Part shown: piece after piece, positions 6,785 to 13,396 of the stretch
How positions within the stretch are numbered: position 1 is the stretch's first letter
How the letters are laid out: each line of letters opens with the position of its first letter
Source of the DNA: Psychrilyobacter sp.
GTDB taxonomy: Bacteria > Fusobacteriota > Fusobacteriia > Fusobacteriales > Fusobacteriaceae
NCBI GenBank assembly: GCA_023145315.1
Contig: JAGLEA010000046.1
Span: forward strand, 1 to 13,942
Length of the DNA: 13,942 nucleotides
Direction of reading: 5' to 3'
Position numbers and translations under genes: made by a program
Notes under the pieces: model-generated
The model's input: only the letters and a program-made list of their open reading frames with translations
What the model was told of the DNA's origin: nothing
Databases searched by the model: none

Positions 6785-8227
6785 TTATTTAGCTAATCTT
6801 TTTAACTCATCACATACAAATTCTACATGTGGTCCAACAATTACTTGAACAGAAGTTTTTCCTGGAGTTAAAACACCAGATGTAATTTTTTTGATCTTAT
6901 CTTTTTGAACTAATGATTGATCTTTTACTTCTAATCTTAATCTAGTAGCACAGTTATCGATATCAGTTAAGTTCTCACTTCCACCAAGATACTCTAATAT
7001 TAATTGAGCAGTTTCAGTATGAGATGTAGGAGCAGAAACTTCTTCTGCATCTTCTTCTGCATCTTCTCTACCTGGTGTCTTAAGGTTAAATTTATTGATT
7101 ATTGTTACGAATAAAAGATAGTAAACAACCATAAATACTAATCCCATTACTATTAACATATAAGGTTTATTTGCCATTTCTGATCTAGATGATAATACGA
7201 AGTCAATGAATCCACCTGAGAATGCAAAACCTGCAGTCCAGTGCATTGTTGCTGCGATATATAAAGATAATCCTGTTAATACAGCATGTATTAAATATAA
7301 TCCTGGTGCAACAAACATAAATGCGAATTCTATTGGCTCAGTTACACCAGTAAAGAATGCAGTAAATCCTGCTGCGATCATGATAGAAGAGATCTTAGCT
7401 CTATTTTCAGGCTTTGCAGTTTTAACGAATGCTGCTGCTGCTCCTACTAGACCAAACATCATGATAGGGAAGAATCCTGCCATATACATTCCAGTTGTAT
7501 TAACGCCGTTTACTATTCTAGGAGTGTTTGATAAGTAGTTACCAATATCATTGATTCCTGCTACATCAAACCAGAAAACTGCATTTAATGCATGGTGTAA
7601 TCCTACAGAAATTAATAATCTATTTAAGAAACCATAGATTCCAGCTCCTAAAGGTCCCATCTTAGAGATCGTTGTTCCAAATGCTACTAACCCACCAAAA
7701 ACTGCAGGCCAAACATACATTAATATAAGTGCTATAGGAATCATTCCTGCTGCAATTATAATAGGAACTAATCTTCTACCAGAGAAGAATGAAAGAGTTT
7801 TATGTAACTCAACATCTTTGAATTTATTATAAGTAACTGCAGTAACAACACCGACTAGTATACCTATAAATGGATTTTCAATCTTTGCGAATGCAGCGGA
7901 TACATTAGCAACATCAATATTTTGAATTTGTGCTACTGCTCCTGGAGATAATAAAGTTGTTAGAACTTTATAACCAACTAAACCTGCTAGTGCAGCAGCT
8001 CCATTTTTATCCTTAGACATTCCGTAAGCAATACCTACAGCAAATAAAATAGCGATATTATCTATAACAGCTCCACCAGCTTTTATTAAGATTGCCGCAG
8101 CTGCATTATTTGCACCCCAACCTGTTGGATCTATCCAATAACCAATACCCAATAAGATTGCTGCTGCAGGTAATACTGCTACAGGAACCATAATGGCTTT
8201 ACCAATTTTTTGTAAAAATTTAAACAT
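6785..8227 (-). CDS. nagE: PTS N-acetylglucosamine-type transporter, fused IICB (NagE family)
   Basis: This permease imports and phosphorylates a sugar, most likely N-acetylglucosamine, at the inner membrane. The IIC domain (about 1-380) has the family motifs GFFPIMMFGL (251-260) and GVTEPIEF (294-301) and ends in FNLKTPGRED (380-389), a stretch I recall as shared with E. coli NagE. After a short acidic linker (EDAEEDAEE) comes a IIB domain at about 403-480, with the phospho-accepting cysteine C426 in NCATRLRLEV. There is no IIA domain, unlike E. coli NagE, so phosphate must come from a separate IIA protein. At 480 residues it is complete. The start is set by GGAGG just upstream (8232-8236). 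It appears monocistronic, with its own promoter and a hairpin terminator. Glucose or another amino sugar as substrate is possible but less likely. Confidence 0.88.
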   Translation of the reverse strand: MFKFLQKIGKAIMVPVAVLPAAAILLGIGYWIDPTGWGANNAAAAILIKAGGAVIDNIAILFAVGIAYGMSKDKNGAAALAGLVGYKVLTTLLSPGAVAQIQNIDVANVSAAFAKIENPFIGILVGVVTAVTYNKFKDVELHKTLSFFSGRRLVPIIIAAGMIPIALILMYVWPAVFGGLVAFGTTISKMGPLGAGIYGFLNRLLISVGLHHALNAVFWFDVAGINDIGNYLSNTPRIVNGVNTTGMYMAGFFPIMMFGLVGAAAAFVKTAKPENRAKISSIMIAAGFTAFFTGVTEPIEFAFMFVAPGLYLIHAVLTGLSLYIAATMHWTAGFAFSGGFIDFVLSSRSEMANKPYMLIVMGLVFMVVYYLLFVTIINKFNLKTPGREDAEEDAEEVSAPTSHTETAQLILEYLGGSENLTDIDNCATRLRLEVKDQSLVQKDKIKKITSGVLTPGKTSVQVIVGPHVEFVCDELKRLAK

Positions 8228-8280
8228 TTTTCCTCCTTGAAAATATATAATATATTTATAATGATATTTTGATACCCTTT

Positions 8281-8309
8281 ATGATACTATAATTTTAATA
8301 AAAAATCAA
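8281..8309 (-). promoter_or_regulatory. Probable nagE promoter
   Basis: On the minus strand TTGATT (8304-8309) is separated by 17 bases from TATCAT (8281-8286). Transcription would begin near 8274, leaving a leader of about 47 bases. Three TGATAY hexamers (plus strand 8262-8267, 8270-8275, 8282-8287) overlap the -10 and start region and might be operator half-sites. Confidence 0.6.
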
Positions 8310-8386
8310 TTCTTATCTTAAAAAAAAGTTAAAATTTATATAATTATATTTATTTTAGAGTAGCTTTAGATATTAAATTAGTACTG

Positions 8387-8788
8387 CTACTTCTTTATTT
8401 TATCTAAAATTCCTTTTAACTCATCATCCATATATACCATATCTAGAAGGTCATCTATCCATGAATATTTTCCTTCAACTTGATTTATAACATCTATAGC
8501 TGTAGCTTTTACTATATTTACTTCACTCCATATTGCATGATTTAAAAATCTTAAGTCGTTTTCTTTAGCTTTTTTTAATCTATCAATAGTATCCATACAT
8601 GTATTACAAATATGAAGACACCTCTCATAATCGGGTTCTACTTCTATTTTTCCTACTTCAAATATATTTAATTTTTGACCTGATTCACCACATAGTTCAC
8701 ATGTTGATTTTGATCTTCTAACCAATGTTTTACCAAATAGTGATATCTTATTTTTTCTATCCTTAGATTCATCATACCCTCTTGCCAT
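8387..8788 (-). CDS. PhnA-like zinc-ribbon protein
   Basis: A 133-residue protein resembling the long PhnA-like family found in many bacteria. The N-terminus MARGYDESKD..FGKTLVRRSKSTCELC and the segment HAIWSEV (84-90) are family-like. Two CxxC pairs, C30/C33 and C61/C64, plus C57, would bind one zinc. Despite the name, the family is not part of the C-P lyase and no phosphonate genes are nearby; its biochemical role is not established as far as I know. The start is preceded by AAGGAG about 10 bases upstream. It lies between nagE and lysS, downstream of the lysS terminator, with an extended -10-like TGGTACAAT ending at 8819, so it probably has its own transcript. Function unknown; family assignment moderately sure. 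Confidence 0.7.
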   Translation of the reverse strand: MARGYDESKDRKNKISLFGKTLVRRSKSTCELCGESGQKLNIFEVGKIEVEPDYERCLHICNTCMDTIDRLKKAKENDLRFLNHAIWSEVNIVKATAIDVINQVEGKYSWIDDLLDMVYMDDELKGILDKIKK

Positions 8789-8818
8789 AATTAACTCTCC
8801 TTTTTATATTTTATTTAT

Positions 8819-8827
8819 ATTGTACCA
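8819..8827 (-). promoter_or_regulatory. Possible extended -10 promoter for the PhnA-like gene
   Basis: The minus strand reads TGGTACAAT, i.e. TG, one base, then TACAAT (8819-8824). No recognisable -35 is found; the position it would occupy lies in the lysS terminator stem. The short leader of about 25-30 bases carries the ribosome site. Confidence 0.4.
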
Positions 8828-8828
8828 C

Positions 8829-8856
8829 AAAAAAAGACACAGACTTATCTGTGTCT
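8829..8856 (-). terminator. Terminator downstream of lysS
   Basis: AGACACAGA (8835-8843) and TCTGTGTCT (8848-8856) form a perfect 9-bp stem with a 4-base loop. On the minus strand it is followed by seven T residues. It begins 15 bases after the lysS stop, a standard intrinsic terminator. Confidence 0.9.
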
Positions 8857-8871
8857 AAATATTTTATAAAA

Positions 8872-10365
8872 TTATTTTTTTCTCATTTGTGGAAACATAA
8901 TTACATCTCTTATAGATGGTGCTCCAGTTAATAGCATTACCAATCTATCGATTCCAATTCCTAATCCCCCTGTTGGTGGAAGACCGTACTCTAATGCATT
9001 GATATAGTCTTCATCAATTACTGCATTAGCTTCATCGTTACCTTTATTAGCTTCTTCTACTTGCTCCTCAAATCTACCTTTTTGATCAGCAGGGTCATTT
9101 AATTCTGAGAATGCATTTCCGTATTCTCTAGCATCAATAAATAGTTCAAATCTATCTGTAAATCTACCATCATCTTTTGTTCTCTTTGCTAATGGAGATA
9201 TCTCTACTGGATGTCCCATTACAAATGTAGGTTGCACGATTGTTTCTTCACATTTTTGTTCAAAAAATTCATTGATAATATGTCCTACTGTGTCCATATG
9301 ATTATCAAGATGAACAGAGTTCTCTTTAGCAAGTGTCTTAGCTTTTTCTACACTCATCTCAGGCCAGAAATCTACACCGGTAACATCTTTAACTATATCA
9401 ACCATATGAATTCTTTTGAATCCTTCTAAGTTAATAGTTTTTCCATTATATTCAACCATAGTAGTACCTAAAACTTCCTTAGCACAACTTGTGATTATTT
9501 CCTCTGTTAGATCCATTATATCTTCAAAATCAGCATATGCTTGGTATAATTCCATCATAGTAAATTCAGGGTTATGTCTAGTTGAAATACCTTCATTTCT
9601 AAAGTTTCTATTGATTTCGAATACTTTATCAAATCCTCCGACAACTAATCTTTTAAGATATAATTCAGGAGCTATTCTTAGGTATAATGTCATATCTAAT
9701 GTATTATGATGAGTAACAAATGGTCTTGCTGAAGCTCCTCCAACTATTGGATGCATCATAGGTGTTTCTACTTCTAAGAAATCTTTTTGAGTTAATAATT
9801 CTCTAATATGACTTACTATTTTAGCTCTTTTGATAAAAGTATCTTTTACATCTTTATTCATAATTAAATCAACATATCTTTGTCTATATCTAGTTTCAAC
9901 ATCTGTTAAACCGTGAAATTTATCTGGCAATGGTTTAATGTTTTTTGATAAAAATTCAAATTCTGACGCTCTAAGAGTAAATTCTCCCTTACCTGTTTTG
10001 AATACTCCACCTTTAATTCCGATGAAGTCACCCATTCCAATTTTACTGATTACTTCAAATGCTTTGTCTCCGACTTCATCTTTTCTGATGTAGAATTGCA
10101 CTCTTCCTGTTTGATCTTCGATATGTCCAAATACTGCTTTCTTACCAGCAGGTCTAAATGCCATTATTCTACCAGCAGTTTGAAAAACTTGATTATAATT
10201 CTCAGGATCTTTATCAAATTCAACTTCTGAATTTATAATATCAGCTACCATATTTAATTTGCTATATTTTCTTCCAAATGGCTCTATCCCCATAGCTTTT
10301 ATCTCTTCTACCTTATTCCACTTATCTTGCATAATGTGATCGTGACTTTCTACTGATTGACTCAT
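8872..10365 (-). CDS. lysS: Lysyl-tRNA synthetase, class II
   Basis: Charges tRNA(Lys). The OB-fold anticodon-binding domain covers about residues 55-150. The class II catalytic core follows, with motif 1 around LEVETPMMHPIVGGASARPF (197-216), motif 2 at FRNEGISTRHNPEFT (255-269) and motif 3 at GGLGIGIDRLVML (466-478). The length of 497 residues is normal for the family. The first ATG (10363-10365) is chosen because AGAGGT lies 6 bases upstream at 10372-10377; the later Met12 has no ribosome site. It starts only 19 bases after the stop of the TPR protein gene, so the two are probably cotranscribed, and transcription ends at the hairpin at 8829-8856. Confidence 0.95.
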   Translation of the reverse strand: MSQSVESHDHIMQDKWNKVEEIKAMGIEPFGRKYSKLNMVADIINSEVEFDKDPENYNQVFQTAGRIMAFRPAGKKAVFGHIEDQTGRVQFYIRKDEVGDKAFEVISKIGMGDFIGIKGGVFKTGKGEFTLRASEFEFLSKNIKPLPDKFHGLTDVETRYRQRYVDLIMNKDVKDTFIKRAKIVSHIRELLTQKDFLEVETPMMHPIVGGASARPFVTHHNTLDMTLYLRIAPELYLKRLVVGGFDKVFEINRNFRNEGISTRHNPEFTMMELYQAYADFEDIMDLTEEIITSCAKEVLGTTMVEYNGKTINLEGFKRIHMVDIVKDVTGVDFWPEMSVEKAKTLAKENSVHLDNHMDTVGHIINEFFEQKCEETIVQPTFVMGHPVEISPLAKRTKDDGRFTDRFELFIDAREYGNAFSELNDPADQKGRFEEQVEEANKGNDEANAVIDEDYINALEYGLPPTGGLGIGIDRLVMLLTGAPSIRDVIMFPQMRKK

Positions 10366-10384
10366 TAATCTACCTCTTTTAAAT

Positions 10385-11923
10385 TTATTTTTTGTTTAAT
10401 TTATTTATTTTTATTATATATATTTTTCCTCTATTACTTTCAGAAGAATCTGGAAATTCCTCAATTAACTTATTAAAATATTCTATACTTTCCTCATATT
10501 TTTGTAAGTTATAGTTGATCATACCACCTAGATAGTAATAATTTCCAAGATATATTTCGTTTAAAACGTTGACATCGACATCTTTTAGGATTGCACTTGC
10601 TGTATGATACTCGTTTAAATTATAATATAAATCGATTAATTTATATTTAACATTACTTCTCATATCTAATGAGATATCTTCTTTTAGTAATTTTTTATAA
10701 TATAATTCTGCTTCTTGTAGTCTATCTTCGATGACATATTTTTCAGCAGTCCCCATATAACGCTCTAATTCTTTTTTCTTCTTGTACTCTTTCTCTATTT
10801 TATTAATTTCTTCTAACTGAGCTTTACTAGCATTCTCTTTTAATTCTTGATGTTTTTTAATGTTATTAGTTTCTAAATAAATGACTGCTATTTTCCCTAT
10901 TTTTTTTGAATTTTCATAGTAAGGAATTGCTTTATCATAGTTTTCTTTGCTGCTATAATAGTCACCTAGATATTCATGAGCAACTAGATTAGAACTATCT
11001 AACGACATCTCTAGAGCAATTTTTAGGGAAGTACTACTATAATACTTATGCTCTAGTGCAGCCTCTATAAACTCTTCTTTATATGACTTGTAGTATCTAC
11101 TAGATTTATAATAGATTGTGATTTTTTCTAGGAATGAAAGATACTTGTCTGTATCACCTAAATTTTTAAGGGCTTCTAAATATGCTGTAATAACTTCTAT
11201 TCTTTTATCATCTTCTAATTTATAATGACTAACTAAGGTCTTAGCTATGACTCTTACTTCCTCATAATTTTTATTTTTTTCATTTAATTCTAAACTGTAA
11301 AAGAGCCCTTCTTCTGTAATTTCAGAATCAGGAAAAAATGATTTTAAAACTTGCATATTTTCATTTAAAAACCTATTGTTCTTCGCTTCATATGAGTTTC
11401 TTATATTACCTTCAATATTTTCTAATTTTGGAGTATATTTTTCTGTTTTTATAAAAGTTATCATCCTTGTTTTAGAATTTCGATCTGTGAAAGTTACTTG
11501 ATATTCACCTATACTTGAAAAGAAAATTATTAAATTTTCATCTATTTTTTCATAATTTACTAATGCATTTTTATTTGTTTTACCTACAACTTTTAATTTG
11601 TTGATTTTAGAAATATTAGATAGTTCAATTCCTTGATCTAGGTTTAACTTGACAGTTTCACCATCTTTTAATTTACTATAATCATATTTTTTTCTTAGTT
11701 GATCTCCATACTTAATCTCGTTGATAAGGAAATATATGTTATCTTCTTTAATTCCATCTGAATAGATTAAATCATATCCACCATAAAAACTAGTTAATTC
11801 CCTAACCAAAGTTCGGTTTATTTCTTGCATTATTATGGTATCATCAGGTTTTTCTTCTTCAATAGCAAACGTCAAAACTCCTATATTTAGGAACATTATC
11901 GTCAATAAAAACATTTTTTTCAT
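10385..11923 (-). CDS. Secreted tetratricopeptide-repeat protein of unknown function
   Basis: The first 20 residues (MKKMFLLTIMFLNIGVLTFA) form a typical signal peptide: basic start, hydrophobic core, small residue at the likely cleavage point. The rest is predicted to be periplasmic or exported. Residues about 30-165 are beta-rich and not recognised. From about 215 onward the protein is helical, with TPR-like units at about 315-340 (YLGDYYSSKENYDKAIPYYE), 393-413, 427-447 and 464-489, the last reading YEESIEYFNKLIEEFPDS, as in YbgF/BamD-type TPRs. A lysine/glutamate-rich coiled-coil-like stretch is at about 355-388. TPR domains are scaffolds for protein contacts; the partner cannot be read from the sequence. 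The ribosome site is AGGAGG at 11928-11933, close (4 bases) to the ATG. A TATAAT on the minus strand at 11942-11947 may be its -10, without a clear -35. Confidence 0.75.
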   Translation of the reverse strand: MKKMFLLTIMFLNIGVLTFAIEEEKPDDTIIMQEINRTLVRELTSFYGGYDLIYSDGIKEDNIYFLINEIKYGDQLRKKYDYSKLKDGETVKLNLDQGIELSNISKINKLKVVGKTNKNALVNYEKIDENLIIFFSSIGEYQVTFTDRNSKTRMITFIKTEKYTPKLENIEGNIRNSYEAKNNRFLNENMQVLKSFFPDSEITEEGLFYSLELNEKNKNYEEVRVIAKTLVSHYKLEDDKRIEVITAYLEALKNLGDTDKYLSFLEKITIYYKSSRYYKSYKEEFIEAALEHKYYSSTSLKIALEMSLDSSNLVAHEYLGDYYSSKENYDKAIPYYENSKKIGKIAVIYLETNNIKKHQELKENASKAQLEEINKIEKEYKKKKELERYMGTAEKYVIEDRLQEAELYYKKLLKEDISLDMRSNVKYKLIDLYYNLNEYHTASAILKDVDVNVLNEIYLGNYYYLGGMINYNLQKYEESIEYFNKLIEEFPDSSESNRGKIYIIKINKLNKK

Positions 11924-11950
11924 CCTGCCTCCTAAAAATATATTATAAAT

Positions 11951-11977
11951 AAAAATAGAGCAATCTTTTGCTCTATT
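11951..11977 (-). terminator. Terminator after the mutL-rlmH-DUF1934 cluster
   Basis: AATAGAGCAA (11954-11963) pairs perfectly with TTGCTCTATT (11968-11977) around a 4-base loop, a 10-bp stem. On the minus strand the 3' arm continues into a T-rich run. It separates the cluster upstream on the minus strand from the TPR-lysS pair. Confidence 0.8.
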
Positions 11978-12008
11978 CTATCATATTACATCTGATTTTA
12001 CCATACTA

Positions 12009-12371
12009 TTATAGTTCATCTATCTCTAGCGTCAATTCATTCACTGTTTCTTTACCTTCCAAAATAGAATAGACTGCACTTATTTTATTATTAGCTATTA
12101 TCAAATCTTTTGTAAAAATTTTAAAATTTCTATTCATATGTGAAGTTTGATATAAAAAATCTGTTATTTCATTTTTTTTAAGAAGCTGTTTACTTGTAAT
12201 TTCTCCCTCACGAATAATTTGAACTTTATCTTTTAGGATAAAGACTCTAACGTTTGTATTTTCATCAACATAGCTATACTTAGTCCCTAGTTTGTTGATA
12301 TCTTTTTTTGCTAAAAAAATGTTTTCATATTGTTCACCAAAACTATCTTTGGTTTTCACTTTTAATTTCAT
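12009..12371 (-). CDS. DUF1934-like (YwiB-type) small beta-barrel protein
   Basis: A 120-residue protein beginning MKLKVKTKDSFGEQYE. The order of features (YSYVDENTNVRVFILKDKV, then IIREGE, then a beta strand ending in FLYQTSHM) resembles the DUF1934/YwiB family of calycin-like barrels, whose function is not known. There is no signal peptide or membrane segment. I place the start at the ATG at 12369-12371, not the GTG nine bases upstream at 12378-12380, because GGGTGG (12377-12382) lies 5 bases before the ATG while the GTG has no ribosome site. With this start the gene begins one base after the upstream stop codon, so translation is probably coupled. Coding by position and codon pattern is secure; the family call is tentative. 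Confidence 0.65.
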   Translation of the reverse strand: MKLKVKTKDSFGEQYENIFLAKKDINKLGTKYSYVDENTNVRVFILKDKVQIIREGEITSKQLLKKNEITDFLYQTSHMNRNFKIFTKDLIIANNKISAVYSILEGKETVNELTLEIDEL

Positions 12372-12372
12372 C

Positions 12373-12840
12373 TTATCCACCCATCAATCCAGAAATAAAA
12401 GAATTAAGATCTTCTTCTAGTTCACTATAATTTTCTGTTTCTGTATAATTTACATGTGAGTCTTCTGAGATAAAAGAATTAACATTTTCATCTGACTCAT
12501 TATAATTTTCTTCTTCTGTATAGTTTGCATATGAATCTTCTGAAGAACCACTGATAGAATCCTCTCTTTCATAATACGAATCATCATCCCAATCACCTAT
12601 ATTAGTTCCACCAGCATAGTATTCGTCTTCCCAATTTTCCATAATCTCACTAGAGTCGTTATAGTCTTCGATAATTTCTACTATTTCTTCATCCTCTTTA
12701 TATATAAAAACATATCTTAATCCATCTAAGTCTTCACCGATTAAATATTCATTTCCATGAACCATAATATCGCCTACTACTGATACATCTATTTCTTCAT
12801 CTTCTATCATGTAATCAAAGCTTTCTCCAACCGCGTACAT
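12373..12840 (-). CDS. Very acidic protein with DUF1292-like N-terminus and 25-residue tandem repeat
   Basis: A 155-residue cytoplasmic protein dominated by Asp, Glu, Ser, Asn and Tyr. Residues 1 to about 75 (VVGDIMVHGNEYLIGED, YVFIYKEDEEI) resemble the small DUF1292 family, but this is tentative. After a tyrosine/aspartate-rich linker come two tandem copies of a 25-residue unit (about 100-124 and 125-149) with the pattern SEDSxxNYTExENYxExxExxNSFI, ending in SGLMGG. The likely start is ATG 12838-12840, because GAGGTG (12847-12852) sits 6 bases upstream; a GTG at 12847-12849 lies inside that ribosome site and is rejected. The rlmH stop codon overlaps the ribosome site, so translation is likely coupled. 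The repeat region looks disordered; function unknown. Confidence 0.7.
   Translation of the reverse strand: MYAVGESFDYMIEDEEIDVSVVGDIMVHGNEYLIGEDLDGLRYVFIYKEDEEIVEIIEDYNDSSEIMENWEDEYYAGGTNIGDWDDDSYYEREDSISGSSEDSYANYTEEENYNESDENVNSFISEDSHVNYTETENYSELEEDLNSFISGLMGG
12377..12382 (-). promoter_or_regulatory. Ribosome site deciding the DUF1934-like start
   Basis: GGGTGG on the minus strand, 5 bases before ATG 12371. It overlaps the last codons of the acidic protein gene and excludes the GTG at 12378-12380 as start. Confidence 0.6.
12396..12545. repeat. Two-copy 75-bp tandem repeat inside the acidic protein gene
   Basis: Units 12396-12470 and 12471-12545 both begin TAAAAGAATTAA and match at about 60 of 75 positions by hand count. 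The period is 25 codons, so copies can be gained or lost without a frameshift. Confidence 0.85.
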
Positions 12841-12846
12841 TTTACC

Positions 12847-12852
12847 CACCTC
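12847..12852 (-). promoter_or_regulatory. Ribosome site deciding the acidic protein start
   Basis: GAGGTG on the minus strand, 6 bases before ATG 12840. It overlaps the rlmH TGA stop at 12851-12853. Confidence 0.65.
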
Positions 12853-13321
12853 ACTTGTGATATTTACTATTTCCTAATATACTAAACCATCGATACACTT
12901 GTTCAAATAAAATTAATCTCATTAATTGATGAGGAAAAGTTAGGTCTGAAAAACTCATTCTTAATTCAACTTCATTTCTGACCTCTTTTGTAACCCCATA
13001 TGATCCACCAATTATAAAATTAATTGTACTGTGTCCATTAACAGTAATTTGTTCTATTTTTTTTGACATTTCATCAGAAGAAAACTTTTTCCCACCGATG
13101 TCCATTAAAATTGAATACCCTTTATTTTTTCTAATAGTTTCTATTATTTGCTTGGCTTCTTTTTCCATGGCTTGGTTTCTATTTTTATCATTTCCATCTT
13201 CTTTTAACTCGACAACTTTGAGCTTACTGTAAGCAGACAAGCGTTTTGTAAATTCATCTATCCCGAGGTTTATATATTTTTCTTTGATTTTTCCTACACA
13301 GATAATATTTACATTAACCAT
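12851..13321 (-). CDS. rlmH: 23S rRNA (pseudouridine-1915-N3)-methyltransferase
   Basis: RlmH is a SPOUT-fold methyltransferase that methylates pseudouridine 1915 in helix 69 of 23S rRNA, using S-adenosylmethionine on the assembled 70S ribosome. Signature features are the N-terminal strand NIICVGKIKEKY (5-16), the SAM-binding knot FIIGGSYG (102-109), LTFPHQLMRLILFEQVYR (127-144) and the characteristic C-terminal YHK. Length, 156 residues, is exactly in the family range. The ATG has GGGAG 6 bases upstream (13328-13332). It follows mutL after 75 bases and is followed at 10 bases by the acidic protein gene. Confidence 0.95.
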   Translation of the reverse strand: MVNVNIICVGKIKEKYINLGIDEFTKRLSAYSKLKVVELKEDGNDKNRNQAMEKEAKQIIETIRKNKGYSILMDIGGKKFSSDEMSKKIEQITVNGHSTINFIIGGSYGVTKEVRNEVELRMSFSDLTFPHQLMRLILFEQVYRWFSILGNSKYHK

Positions 13322-13396
13322 TTTTTGCTCCCTTCAAACTGTTTTAGTCTAATTTAGTTTACACAAAAAAAACTTTTTTTGCACCTTTATTTTATT

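Noticed and set aside
7206..7538. Open frame on the plus strand inside nagE
   Set aside because: Its alanine- and proline-rich translation is the antisense of a membrane protein coding region; no ribosome site or promoter.
8359..8391. AGTAGC/GCTACT inverted repeat at the end of the PhnA-like gene as a terminator
   Set aside because: Only 6 bp with a 21-base loop, and no T-run follows on the minus strand. It may be chance.
9211..9709. Two plus-strand open frames inside lysS
   Set aside because: Both are antisense to conserved class II synthetase motifs and show no initiation signals.
12378..12380. GTG start for the DUF1934-like gene, and likewise GTG 12847-12849 for the acidic protein
   Set aside because: In both cases an in-frame ATG nine bases downstream has a well-spaced ribosome site, and the GTG itself lies within that site.
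12396..12545. CRISPR or other non-coding repeat array
   Set aside because: There are just two directly abutting 75-bp copies with no spacers, in frame within a coding region.
13358..13396. A/T homopolymer runs between mutL and rlmH as a terminator
   Set aside because: The possible pairing is almost only A-T with a tiny loop and no GC-containing stem.
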